A stretch of 64,000 bases of DNA from Duganella rivi (GTDB lineage: Bacteria > Pseudomonadota > Gammaproteobacteria > Burkholderiales > Burkholderiaceae_D): positions 248,001 through 312,000 of the forward strand of contig NZ_WWCK01000008.1 in the NCBI RefSeq assembly GCF_009857435.1, in the 5' to 3' direction. The position numbers and the translations under genes were made by a program. Below, piece after piece: positions 15,286-23,849 of the stretch (the first letter of the stretch is position 1; every line of letters begins with the position of its first letter). Under the pieces are notes generated by a model that was given only the letters and a program-made list of their open reading frames with translations, was not told where the DNA came from and did no database searches.

Positions 15286-17637
15286 TTATTGTTTCAGGGT
15301 GCGTTCAAACAGCTGGTAGATGCGGCGGTATTCGTCGTACCACGCTTCCGGGTGCACGAAGCCGTGACGCTCCAGCGGATACGAAGCCAATTCCCAGTTA
15401 TCTTTTTTCAGTTCGATAAAGCGCTGGGCCATGCGCACCGAATCTTGGTAGAACACGTTATCGTCGATCATACCGTGAGCGATCAGGATGTGGCCTTTCA
15501 GTTTGTCGGCGTATTCAATCGGCGACGACACCTTGTACGCTTGCGGATCGAGTTCCGGCGTGTTCAGGATGTTGGCGGTGTACTCGTGGTTGTAGGTCGT
15601 CCAGTCGGTGACCGGGCGCAGCGCCGCGCCGGACTTGAATTGATCCGGTGCGCGCAGCAGCGCCATGAAGGTCATGAAGCCGCCGTAGCTGCCGCCGTAG
15701 ATGCCGACGTTGGCGGCATCGCCCTGGTGCTTGGCCACCATCCAGTTCAGGCCATCGACGTAGTCTTCCAGTTCTGGATGGCCCATCTGGCGATAGATCG
15801 CGGTGCGCCAGTTGCGGCCATAGCCCAGCGAGGCGCGGTAGTCCATGTCCAGCACGATGTAACCCTTCTGCACCAGCAGGTTGTGGAACATCTGCTCGCG
15901 GAAGTAGACCGGGTAGCGCTTGGTGACGTTTTGCAGGTAACCCGCGCCGTGCACGAACATCACGACTGGATATTTTTTACCGGCTTCCAGGGTGGCAGGG
16001 CGATACAGCTTGGCCCATACCGGATCGGCGCCGTGGGTCGATGGCACGGCGACGATTTCCGGCTGAATCCACTCGCGCGCCTTGAACTCGGCGGTGCGGG
16101 TGTCGGTCAATTGCGTGATCGCGCCGCCGCTGCTGGCGACGGTGCCGATCTGGGTCGGCATGTAAGCGGTGGAGTAGCGCACCAGCAGCTTGCGGCCGTC
16201 CGGCGACAGCGAGAAGCTTTCAACGCCGCCCAGCGAGGTCAGTTCTTTCAGCGCGCCGTCCTTGGTGTTGGTGGAGCAGACTTCATAAGTGCCCGGCAGT
16301 TTAGGGTTGCACATGAAATAGGCGGTCTGGCCGTCGCTCGACCACGTCACGCTGGACTCTTCCCATTTGCCCGAGGTGATCGCGCGTGCCTTGCCGTCCG
16401 GGCCTTGCAGGTAGAGGTGCGAGTAGCCGCTTTCTTCCGACTCGTACCACAGCGTGCTGTTGTCGGGCTGCCAGCCAAAGTCGTTGCCGCGGTTGTTGAC
16501 CCATGCGGCGTCGCTCAGGCGGTGCAGCGGTTTCAGTTTGGCTGCGGCCAAGTCCACGCCGGCGATCCAGCGATCCTTGTTGTCGATGGCTTGCGCCATC
16601 ACGGCGACGCGCGCGCCGTTGGCGCTCCAGCGGATCGATTCTTCGCGGCCTTCGAAACGCACGCCGCGATTGCCTTTCAGCGCATCGAGTTTTTGCGCCG
16701 CGCGCATCTCGGCCAGCGGGTCGGTCTTGATGCCCGGCAGATCGTCCAGCGACAGCTCGGTGACCTTGCGCGTCGCCACGTCCACCAGTTTCAATTGGTG
16801 CTGCAGCGGGCCCACTTCGCTTACGCGCTTGCGTTCATCATCGGTTTCTTCGTAGCCCGATTCGGTGACGTAGCGCGGCATCTTGCCAACGCGGCGCTTG
16901 TCGCCATCCTTGACGGCGGTGACCACCAGCAGGTAGCGGCCGTCCGGCGACAGCGAGCTGGTTTCGATGGTGACCTTGTCTCCGAAGTAGATCGGCAGCG
17001 GCGCGCGGGTGGCGTCGGCGGCGCGGTCGGCGTTGCGCTGGTCGCGCGTTTCGTCTTTCTCTTGTTTGATGCGCGCCAGCGTGGACATCAGGCGCAGTTG
17101 CATGTCGCGGCGGAAGTCGGCGTCCGGTGCGGCTTCAGGATCTTTGGCGGTGCGCAGCAGCGCGACCGGCGACACTAGGCGCTCGGCGCGGCTCCAGCTG
17201 AACCAGTCGGCGCCCACGCGGAACTGCACGTGGTTGCCGTCGGCCGCGTATTGCGCGTCCGATGCCGGCGAGGTGCCGCGCACGATTTGCGTCAGCGCGC
17301 CGGTTTTCAGGTCGCGTTCAAACAGGTCGCCGTTGCGCAGCACGATGGCGCGGGTGCGTTCGCGGTTGTAGACCACGTCCGCGCTATCGAGGTTGGCCAG
17401 CTGTTTTTCTTCTACCAGTTTCACGCCGCCGGTGGCCTGGTAAGTGTCGCGCACAGCGGAGCCGGTGCGTTTTTGCTTGAAGTAGACCTGGCGGCTATCC
17501 CAGCCCCACCATGCCGATTCCACCGGATTGCCGATCCAGTCTGGATTGGCCATGGCTTGATCGAGGGTGATGGGAGTTGGTGCGGCATTCGCGCCGGCGG
17601 CGATGGCGGTCGCTAAGAGAGGCAATACAAAACGCAT
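15286..17637 (-). CDS. S9 family prolyl oligopeptidase / dipeptidyl-peptidase
   Basis: A 783-residue exported serine peptidase. It has a signal peptide (MRFVLPLLATAIAAGANA), an N-terminal beta-propeller of DPP IV type (about 30-520) and a C-terminal alpha/beta hydrolase domain. The triad is visible: Ser near 650 in GGSYGGFM, Asp near 726 in HGMIDDNV and His near 758 in LERHGF. These enzymes release dipeptides or short peptides in the periplasm. The gene precedes the amylase gene by 11 bp in the same direction and follows the MFS gene by 72 bp, so the three may form one transcript. Assignment to a DPP IV-like or acylaminoacyl-like subgroup is uncertain. Confidence 0.9.
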   Translation of the reverse strand: MRFVLPLLATAIAAGANAAPTPITLDQAMANPDWIGNPVESAWWGWDSRQVYFKQKRTGSAVRDTYQATGGVKLVEEKQLANLDSADVVYNRERTRAIVLRNGDLFERDLKTGALTQIVRGTSPASDAQYAADGNHVQFRVGADWFSWSRAERLVSPVALLRTAKDPEAAPDADFRRDMQLRLMSTLARIKQEKDETRDQRNADRAADATRAPLPIYFGDKVTIETSSLSPDGRYLLVVTAVKDGDKRRVGKMPRYVTESGYEETDDERKRVSEVGPLQHQLKLVDVATRKVTELSLDDLPGIKTDPLAEMRAAQKLDALKGNRGVRFEGREESIRWSANGARVAVMAQAIDNKDRWIAGVDLAAAKLKPLHRLSDAAWVNNRGNDFGWQPDNSTLWYESEESGYSHLYLQGPDGKARAITSGKWEESSVTWSSDGQTAYFMCNPKLPGTYEVCSTNTKDGALKELTSLGGVESFSLSPDGRKLLVRYSTAYMPTQIGTVASSGGAITQLTDTRTAEFKAREWIQPEIVAVPSTHGADPVWAKLYRPATLEAGKKYPVVMFVHGAGYLQNVTKRYPVYFREQMFHNLLVQKGYIVLDMDYRASLGYGRNWRTAIYRQMGHPELEDYVDGLNWMVAKHQGDAANVGIYGGSYGGFMTFMALLRAPDQFKSGAALRPVTDWTTYNHEYTANILNTPELDPQAYKVSSPIEYADKLKGHILIAHGMIDDNVFYQDSVRMAQRFIELKKDNWELASYPLERHGFVHPEAWYDEYRRIYQLFERTLKQ

Positions 17638-17709
17638 CGGTAGTTTCGCTTGTAGGTTGGGTAATCGGGAGCGCCGGATCGCGGCACGTCCACGATTCTA
17701 GCCCATGAA

Positions 17710-19113
17710 CTAGCTGCGAGCCATCTTGTCGGTTTGGCCATGGCCGGCATCGGGGCCGCCACGGCGCGGCGCCAGCCGCAGTGCCCATAGCAGGATGGCG
17801 CCCGCCGCCAGATACAGCACGATCAGCGCGGCCAGCATGGCGGCGCTGCCGCCCCAGTGCAGCATGTGCTCACTGAGCATGGGGCCCAGCGCGCCGCCGA
17901 GCAAACCAATGCTGCCCACCAGCGCGATGCCGGCCGCGGAACGGCGGCGATTCAGCATGCCGGTGAGGATGGCGACCAGCAGCGGCGCCGCCGCAGCAAT
18001 GCCCAAGGTGGCCAGCGTCAGCCCGGCCAGCGACCATGCGAGGCCGTTGTCGGCGGCGATGGCCAAGCCCAATCCACCAGCAGCCAGCACCATGCTGGCG
18101 ACGAAATGGCCGCGCCGTTCACGGCGGCGGTCGGAGTCGTAGCCGATCAGGATCATGCCGGCGATGCCCGCCAGATTGGGCAGGGCGGTCAGCAGGCCAA
18201 GCTCCGTATGGCTTCCTGCGCCCCAGTGCTGCATCAGCATCGGAGACCAGAACAGCAGCGCATAGCTGGCGCCGATCAGCAGCAGGTTGGATAAGGCCAG
18301 CAAAACGATAGACGGTTCGCGCAGCAGCGACCAAATGGTGGCGAATGGCGAGGGCTCTTCTTCCTCGCCGTCTTCGGCGGCGCCGCCGTTCAGTGCATCC
18401 TCGTCGCGCTCCAGGTCTTGCGCGATCATCTGCTGTTCAAACGACGACAGCCAGTTGGCGTCCGCCGGTTTGTCATCGAGGTAGAAGTAGGCGACCACGC
18501 CAAGCAGCACGGCCGGCAAGCCTTGCGTCACCAGCATCCACTGCCACGCATCGAGCACGCCGTAATCGCGCAGATGCTTTAGCGTGACGGCGCACAGCGG
18601 CCCTGCCACCACGGCCGCCAGCAGCGCGGCGGAAGCGAAGATGGCAAACACGCGCGCGCGGCGCGAGGCCGGGAACCAGTAGGTCAGGTAGAGGATCACG
18701 CCGGGGAAGAAGCCCGCTTCCAGCACGCCGAGCAAAAAGCGCAGCACATAGAACTCGACCGGTTCGCGCACGAAGGCGACGGCGGCGGCGATCGCGCCCC
18801 AGCACAGCATCATGCGCAACAGGGTTTTGCGCGCGCCGACTTTTTCCAGCAGCAGATTGCCGGGCAGGCCGCACAGGCAGTAGCCGATGAAGAAGGCGGC
18901 CGCGCCGAAAGCATAGACTTGTTCACTGAAATCGAGACTGGCGCCCATTTGCAGCTTGGCGTAGCCGACGTTGACGCGGTCGAGATAAGCGACCAGGTAG
19001 CACAGCATCAGCAGCGGCAGCAAACGCCAGCTGATCTTGCGGTAGATGGCGGCCATGCCGGCCGCGCCGCGCAAGTGCAGGATACGGGCGCCGTGGTTCA
19101 TGCTGGTAGCCAT
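17710..19113 (-). CDS. MFS transporter, anion:cation symporter (ACS)-like
   Basis: A 467-residue inner-membrane protein with twelve predicted membrane segments. The N-terminal half has the ACS-type signature (RLLPLLMLCYLVAYLDRVNVGYAKLQ, split here as RLLPLLMLCYLVAYLDR and NVGYAKL) and the loop motif GNLLLEKVGARKTL. The central loop is unusually acidic (about residues 225-255, including GAAEDGEEEEP). Relatives carry organic anions such as hexuronates, galactonate, tartrate or phthalate with protons. The substrate cannot be assigned. It lies upstream of, and may be co-transcribed with, the S9 peptidase and amylase genes. An in-frame ATG five codons downstream is an alternative start. Confidence 0.85.
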   Translation of the reverse strand: MATSMNHGARILHLRGAAGMAAIYRKISWRLLPLLMLCYLVAYLDRVNVGYAKLQMGASLDFSEQVYAFGAAAFFIGYCLCGLPGNLLLEKVGARKTLLRMMLCWGAIAAAVAFVREPVEFYVLRFLLGVLEAGFFPGVILYLTYWFPASRRARVFAIFASAALLAAVVAGPLCAVTLKHLRDYGVLDAWQWMLVTQGLPAVLLGVVAYFYLDDKPADANWLSSFEQQMIAQDLERDEDALNGGAAEDGEEEEPSPFATIWSLLREPSIVLLALSNLLLIGASYALLFWSPMLMQHWGAGSHTELGLLTALPNLAGIAGMILIGYDSDRRRERRGHFVASMVLAAGGLGLAIAADNGLAWSLAGLTLATLGIAAAAPLLVAILTGMLNRRRSAAGIALVGSIGLLGGALGPMLSEHMLHWGGSAAMLAALIVLYLAAGAILLWALRLAPRRGGPDAGHGQTDKMARS

Positions 19114-19269
19114 AATAGTTCCACGTCAGGCGATGCAAGGTCGGTGGCGGGATTGGTCTGCATATTGGCGATATTAGCTGCACGATATGGCATACGCAAG
19201 CTTTAGAATCGTACGCTGGAACTCAAAACAACAGTGCCCAAAATGGTGCGCTTTTAACGGGGAAAATGA

Positions 19270-20736
19270 ATGATGCTGAAGCGGATCTTGTTGGCTGTAT
19301 CGCTGGCGATAGCGGCCATCGTGGCGGTGGTGGGCTGGAATACCTTGCGTCTTACTTCACGCCAGATCGAGGTGAAGCCGCTGGCGCCGCTGGCGCTGGA
19401 GCGCGACGCCGTCGCAGCGCGGCTGGCCGGCGCGCTGAAGTTCCGCACCATCTCCGATGCGTCCAGTGCCGACATCAATGCCGACGAATTCACGCGCATG
19501 CAGGCTTACCTTGCGCAAGCCTTCCCGCGCTTGCACGCCACCCTCAAGCGCGAGATGGTCGGCCAGTCCATGTTGTACACGTGGCAGGGCAGCGATCCGC
19601 AAGCCAAGCCTGTCCTGTGGCTGGCGCACCAGGACGTGGTGCCCGTCGCTCCGGGCACGGAAGCCAATTGGCAGCAACCGCCGTTTGACGGCGTGGTGAA
19701 GGACGGCTTTGTCTGGGGCCGTGGTTCGTGGGACGACAAGGGCAGCCTGGTAGCGCAGATGGAAGCAGTGGAGACGCTGCTGGCTGCCGGCTATCAGCCG
19801 CGCGGCACCATCTACCTGGGCTACGGCGCGGATGAGGAAGTCGGCGGCCGTCGCGGCGCGGTGGAAATCGCCAAGCTGCTGAAGGCGCGCGGCATCAAGC
19901 TCGATTACATTCTGGATGAGGGCATGCTGGTCACGCAGGGCATCATGAGCGGCATCGCCAAGCCGGTGGCGCTGATCGGCGTGGCGGAGAAGGGCTACGC
20001 CAGCGTCAATCTGTCGGTGACGACCGCGCCGGGCCACTCGTCGATGCCGCCGCAGAAAACCGCGATCGGAGCCATGAGCGCGGCGCTCACTGACCTCGAA
20101 CGCAAGCAGATGCCGGCCGAACTGACCGGCGTGGCGCGCGATATGTTCGACATCATCGCGCCGGAGATGCCGGGCTTGAACCGCGTGGTGCTGTCCAATC
20201 TGTGGCTGTTCGCGCCGGTGGTCAAGCAGCAGCTGGCGCAATCGGCCGGCACCAACGCCATGCTGCGCACCACCACCGCGCTGACCGTAATCCATGCCGG
20301 GAACAAGGACAACGTGCTGCCGGGCCGCGCCGATGCGGTGGTCAATTTCCGCGTGCGTCCGGGCGACACCGTGGCCGGCGTGATGGATCACGTCAAGCAA
20401 ACGGTCAATAACGGGGAAGTGCACGCTGAGCTGGATGCGGGATCGTCGGAGCCGTCGCCGGTGTCGCCGGTGAATTCGGCGCAGTACACGCTGATCAACC
20501 GCACCATCCGCGAGGTGTTCAGCGATGCGGTGGTGGCGCCGGGAATCGTGATCGGCGCGACCGATGCGCGCCACTACCGCGAGGTCAGCGATCACGTGTA
20601 CCGCTTCTCGCCGGTGCGCGCGGGCAAGGAGGATTTGCCGCGCTTCCACGGCACCAACGAGCGTATCGGCGTCGACAACTACCTGGAAGCGGTGCGCTTC
20701 TACGTGCAGTTGGCGCGCAACGGCGCGGCAGCTTAA
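19270..20736 (+). CDS. M20 family peptidase (PM20D1/CPS1-like), membrane-anchored
   Basis: A 488-residue M20 metallopeptidase with an uncleaved-looking N-terminal hydrophobic segment (about 5-25), so probably anchored in the inner membrane with its catalytic domain in the periplasm. Motifs: WLAHQDVVPV, GRGSWDDKG, YGADEEVGG (tandem Glu) and a final RFHGTNERIG with the last Zn histidine. The lid carries APGHSSMPP. The order and length resemble the carboxypeptidase S / PM20D1 branch, which cleaves or forms N-acyl amino acids, rather than the shorter enzyme at 12552. Two ATGs lie together at the start (19270, 19273). It overlaps the convergent hemerythrin-like gene by 4 bp. Confidence 0.87.
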   Translation: MMLKRILLAVSLAIAAIVAVVGWNTLRLTSRQIEVKPLAPLALERDAVAARLAGALKFRTISDASSADINADEFTRMQAYLAQAFPRLHATLKREMVGQSMLYTWQGSDPQAKPVLWLAHQDVVPVAPGTEANWQQPPFDGVVKDGFVWGRGSWDDKGSLVAQMEAVETLLAAGYQPRGTIYLGYGADEEVGGRRGAVEIAKLLKARGIKLDYILDEGMLVTQGIMSGIAKPVALIGVAEKGYASVNLSVTTAPGHSSMPPQKTAIGAMSAALTDLERKQMPAELTGVARDMFDIIAPEMPGLNRVVLSNLWLFAPVVKQQLAQSAGTNAMLRTTTALTVIHAGNKDNVLPGRADAVVNFRVRPGDTVAGVMDHVKQTVNNGEVHAELDAGSSEPSPVSPVNSAQYTLINRTIREVFSDAVVAPGIVIGATDARHYREVSDHVYRFSPVRAGKEDLPRFHGTNERIGVDNYLEAVRFYVQLARNGAAA

Positions 20737-21293
20737 GCGGCTGCGCCGTTGGCCACGTAGTGACGGGCCGGACGCAGTTCCGGCCGCGAGGCGGCATCGT
20801 CATCGTCCTGGGCGAGGAACTTGCTGCCGATTTCAAACCACTCTTCGCTGGAAATCACCTTCTGCGCCAGCGGCAGCAATTCCTGCTCTTCCTTGTCGAG
20901 CCGCTTGAGCAGATTCTGGCAGTACAGATCCACCGTCTTGCACAGGAACTTGCCCTGCGACGCGCTGCGGCGCATGGCGCGGCGCAGGCAGCGGTAGACG
21001 GCGTTGAGCATGGCGCTGCCGCGCTGGCTCAGGTTTTCAAGATCGTTGAGCAGGGGCGCGCAGGCTGGTTCGGCGGCGCGCACGGCCGGCATCAAACACG
21101 CTTCCACTTTGCGCTGGTGGCGCGCTTCGGCAAAGCTGGTCAATTGTTTGAGCTGCGATTCAATGAACACAGGATCGATTTCCTGCGGGCGGCGCGCGAT
21201 CAACTGCACGTAGTGCAGCAGGCGCGAGATGAAGTGACGTTCTTTTTTTTGTTCGATAGACAGTGTCAGCAAGACATAGGTGGCAGTAAGCAT
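20733..21293 (-). CDS. Hemerythrin-like (HHE) helical protein, degenerate iron site
   Basis: A 186-residue cytoplasmic, mainly helical protein. The end of the core, LDKEEQELLPLAQKVISSEEW, is very like the last helix of hemerythrin HHE domains, and EARHQRKVEACLMPAV resembles the second HxxxE motif. Several of the usual iron-binding histidines are not evident, so the di-iron or oxygen-binding function may be lost. HHE proteins sense oxygen, nitric oxide or redox state, or repair iron-sulfur clusters. The gene stands alone on the minus strand and overlaps the M20 gene tail to tail. The family call is a judgement from short motifs. Confidence 0.55.
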   Translation of the reverse strand: MLTATYVLLTLSIEQKKERHFISRLLHYVQLIARRPQEIDPVFIESQLKQLTSFAEARHQRKVEACLMPAVRAAEPACAPLLNDLENLSQRGSAMLNAVYRCLRRAMRRSASQGKFLCKTVDLYCQNLLKRLDKEEQELLPLAQKVISSEEWFEIGSKFLAQDDDDAASRPELRPARHYVANGAAA

Positions 21294-21629
21294 AGCGTTT
21301 CCCGTATTTCGTGTGACTAGGCTGCGCGGGGCTGTCGCAGAGGGGCCTTTGAAGCTAATACCTTAGCTTGCATCACGGGCTCATACAACGCCGATTTACA
21401 ATTGTTCACAACTAGTTGTGAGGCAATACAAAGCGAAGCATTACCGGCTGGGAAAACGAATTGCGCACACGTCATGCCGGCTGGATCGTGCGCTTTTTCA
21501 CCTGACTGAGTACTCGATTATGCCTTGTTTTATTGCTTGAAAATACGCGATTTATTGCAGATTTCCGAAATTTTTTCTATCGGCGGCGGCCACTTTGGGC
21601 CGCCGTCTCAATGCTGCGCTGCGGCGTAT
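21294..21629. other. Intergenic region, no gene seen
   Basis: This 336-bp stretch lies between the hemerythrin-like gene and the end of the SDR gene, both on the minus strand. It should hold the promoter of the hemerythrin-like gene. A GC-rich hairpin (arm CGGCGGCC, 21584-21605) follows the SDR stop but has no U tract. TTGTTCACAACTAGTTGTGAGG near 21403-21423 contains a CACAACTAGTTGTG palindrome that could bind a regulator. No open frame with coding character was found. Confidence 0.6.
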
Positions 21630-22340
21630 TTACACAGCGCGCGGCTCGCCGAGGTAGGCGCTGCGCGGCGCGGTCAGGCCGGCCTTGACCTGGTGCGAGA
21701 TGGCGTCGGTCAGCACTTCATCTTCGTTAGCTTGCAGTGCGGTGACGATGGCGGCGGCGATGTCGGCCGGGGCCGATTTTGGCGCGTCGATGCCGGCGGT
21801 CATGTCGGTGTCCATGTAACCCATGTGGGCGGCCAGCACGTGGGTGTTTTGCGCGCGCAGCTCGCCGCGCAGGCTGTTGGTCAGGCCCCAGGCCGCTGCC
21901 TTGGAGGCGCTGTAGGTGCCAGTGCCTGGGAAGCTCAGCCAGCTCAGCGCCGACAGAATGTTGATGATGGCGCCGCCGCCATTGCGGCCCAGTACCGGCG
22001 CAAACGCGTGGCTCAGGGCCAGCGGGGCGAAGAAGTTGACTTCCAGTTCGTCGCGCGCGGCTTGCAGGGCGTCGGGCGTAGTGGCGCCGCTGCCGGTGGA
22101 GATGCCGGCGTTGTTGATCAGGATGGTCAGGTCAGGGATGGCTTGCACGGCGGCGGCGATATCGGCGGCGTTGGTGACGTCCAGCTTGATCGGCGTGACG
22201 CCGGCGATGTCGACCGAAGCAGGATTGCGGGCAGCGGCATACACCTTGCGGGCGCCGGCAGCGACAGCGGCTTGCGCCAGGGCTTTGCCCAAACCACGGT
22301 TAGCGCCGGTAACGAGGACGACGGAGTCTTTGAAGTTCAT
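21630..22340 (-). CDS. SDR family oxidoreductase
   Basis: A 236-residue classical short-chain dehydrogenase/reductase. The cofactor motif is VLVTGANRGLGKA (TGxxxGxG) and INNAGIST is the NNAG motif. The catalytic set is Ser in LSALSW and YxxxK in YSASKAA. The probable cofactor is NADP(H). I start at MNFKDSVVLVTG because the motif then falls at residues 10-18; the frame continues open upstream without a better start. It is followed within 100 bp upstream by the tetR gene, on the same strand, and shares with it an identical 22-bp operator. It is most likely induced when the TetR protein releases an aldehyde- or electrophile-type ligand, by analogy with similar pairs. Confidence 0.88.
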   Translation of the reverse strand: MNFKDSVVLVTGANRGLGKALAQAAVAAGARKVYAAARNPASVDIAGVTPIKLDVTNAADIAAAVQAIPDLTILINNAGISTGSGATTPDALQAARDELEVNFFAPLALSHAFAPVLGRNGGGAIINILSALSWLSFPGTGTYSASKAAAWGLTNSLRGELRAQNTHVLAAHMGYMDTDMTAGIDAPKSAPADIAAAIVTALQANEDEVLTDAISHQVKAGLTAPRSAYLGEPRAV

Positions 22341-22372
22341 GGTATTTCCTTTCGAGGTTAAGTAAAAAACTA

Positions 22373-22394
22373 CAATATGACCGGTCGTCTTAAA
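22373..22394. promoter_or_regulatory. TetR operator in front of the SDR gene
   Basis: A 22-bp sequence with the palindromic core GACCGGTC is identical to the one in front of the tetR gene (22996-23017). On the minus strand it contains CATATT, a possible -10 box. It begins 33 bp upstream of the SDR start. Confidence 0.75.
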
Positions 22395-22411
22395 AACGGC
22401 CGAAAAAAAAT

Positions 22412-22990
22412 TTAACTCAAAATGCGGCCCAGCACCACGCGGGCGAAGCGTTCCAGCGGCTCGCGGCTTTGCTCGGCCTTGGCGCGCATGACGGCGCCTT
22501 GCCATGCATCGTTGACGAAACTGGCCAATTCCGTGGCTGGCGCATCGGACTTGATGCTGCCGTCTTGCTGGCCTTCGGCGATGACCGCCGCCAGCACCGC
22601 GCTGGAGCCGTCGAATGCTTCGCGCATGGCGCTGCGCATGGCCGGGATCTGGTTCGACAACTCGGTGCTGAAGTTGCCTAGCAGGCAGCCAAACTGGAAC
22701 TCGTTGGCGGCGTTGCCTTCGATCATGCGCGCAAAATACTGCTGCAGGCGTTGCAGCGGCGGCAGCGAGCGGTCGCGCAGCAGGGCCGTCATCTGGCCCA
22801 CGCCTTCCGTGTAGCGTTGCAATACTTCCAGCCCCAGCGCTTCCTTGCTGGTGAAGTGGTTGTAGAACGAGCCCTTCGGCACACCGGCAGCGTCGGTGAT
22901 GTCTTGCACGCTGGTGGCGTTGAAGCCCTTGCTGTGCAGGAGTTGCAAGCTGGTGGTGACGATTTGCTCTTTAACGTTTGCTTTAGCCAT
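22412..22990 (-). CDS. TetR/AcrR family transcriptional repressor
   Basis: A 192-residue regulator with an N-terminal TetR helix-turn-helix (TSVQDITDAAGVPKGSFYNHF) and a C-terminal ligand domain containing GCLLGNFSTELS, seen in NemR/AcuR-like repressors of electrophile response. Two identical 22-bp operators with core GACCGGTC flank it: one inside its own promoter and one before the SDR gene. It therefore probably represses both itself and the reductase. A cysteine in the GCLLG stretch could act as an electrophile sensor, as in NemR-like proteins; this is inference. The gene lies 71 bp upstream of the SDR gene on the same strand. Confidence 0.9.
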   Translation of the reverse strand: MAKANVKEQIVTTSLQLLHSKGFNATSVQDITDAAGVPKGSFYNHFTSKEALGLEVLQRYTEGVGQMTALLRDRSLPPLQRLQQYFARMIEGNAANEFQFGCLLGNFSTELSNQIPAMRSAMREAFDGSSAVLAAVIAEGQQDGSIKSDAPATELASFVNDAWQGAVMRAKAEQSREPLERFARVVLGRILS

Positions 22991-22995
22991 GTCTG

Positions 22996-23025
22996 CAATA
23001 TGACCGGTCGTCTTAAATAAGTCAA
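22996..23025 (-). promoter_or_regulatory. tetR promoter with embedded operator
   Basis: On the minus strand, TTGACT (23025-23020) and CATATT (23002-22997) are separated by 17 bases. The spacer and -10 box are covered by the second copy of the 22-bp operator (22996-23017, core GACCGGTC). This is a direct autoregulation arrangement. Confidence 0.75.
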
Positions 23026-23082
23026 GAACTTTTTTCGATGGCGCGATAAGATATTCGTTGTCAACTTTGAAAGGAGGGAGCC

Positions 23083-23805
23083 GTGCGCAAGATAGTCATG
23101 ACGCTGCTGCTGGGTTTGCCGCTTTGGGCGCAGGCCGGGCCGCTGGAATTGAAGATGTGCATCTTCGACCATCCGTTTCCTCCGATGACCTATCCCGATG
23201 GTTCCGGCCAGGCGCAGGAAGTGTTGCGGCGCGCTTCGCGCTTGCAGCCGGTGCAGATCAATACCGTGGTGGCGCCGCGCTTCCAGTGCATGGAGCAGCT
23301 GCGTACCGGGCAGGTGGACGCCATGCTGGCCGCCTTCATCGAGGAGCGCACCTCGTACAGCGCGTTCCCAATGAAAGATTCGCAGCCCGATGCCAGCCGC
23401 GCCGTGGGCGAGTTGAATTTCTCGGTATCGCGCCGGCGCGGCGGTTCGGTGGAGTGGGACGGCAAGCAATTCGTCAACCTCGGCCGCCAGCCGGTGGGCA
23501 CGCAGCCGGGTTTGCTGCACGTGTCCTTGCTGCGCCAGTTGAACGTGGTGATCGATGACAGCGCGAGCAGCCCGGAACAAGCGTTTGCCATGCTGGCGCA
23601 AAACCGCGTAGCGGCGGTAGTCACCCAGCAAGGTGAAGGCGAAGCCATCATCTCCCGCAAATACAAAGGCGACATCGAAATGCTGGCCACGCCGCTGGTG
23701 ACGACGCCGCTGTACCTGATCGTCAACAAGGTGTTCTACCAGAAGCACCAGGCGCAAGTGGATGGCTACTGGGATGCGGTGCGGCAGGTGCGCAGCATAA
23801 AATAG
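23083..23805 (+). CDS. Periplasmic solute-binding protein, family 3-like
   Basis: A 240-residue exported protein starting with GTG, preceded by a strong AAAGGAGGG ribosome site. After a signal peptide (ending near LWAQA) it shows the two-lobe pattern of amino-acid-type solute-binding proteins: an early strand LKMCIFDHPFPPMTY, a ligand-contact region LRTGQVDAMLAAFIEERTSYS and a hinge return near ATPLVTTPLYLIVNK. No permease or ATPase gene is next to it. Orphan proteins of this type are common in Oxalobacteraceae and may serve sensing rather than transport. The ligand is unknown. It ends 44 bp before the convergent NmrA-like gene. Confidence 0.8.
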   Translation: MRKIVMTLLLGLPLWAQAGPLELKMCIFDHPFPPMTYPDGSGQAQEVLRRASRLQPVQINTVVAPRFQCMEQLRTGQVDAMLAAFIEERTSYSAFPMKDSQPDASRAVGELNFSVSRRRGGSVEWDGKQFVNLGRQPVGTQPGLLHVSLLRQLNVVIDDSASSPEQAFAMLAQNRVAAVVTQQGEGEAIISRKYKGDIEMLATPLVTTPLYLIVNKVFYQKHQAQVDGYWDAVRQVRSIK

Positions 23806-23849
23806 CTAGCCTGGCTTAAGCCGTTGACTAAGGCCCCAATGGGCCAAGC

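Noticed and set aside
21584..21605. GC-rich hairpin after the SDR gene as a terminator
   Set aside because: The stem is strong but on the minus strand it is followed by A-rich, not U-rich, sequence.
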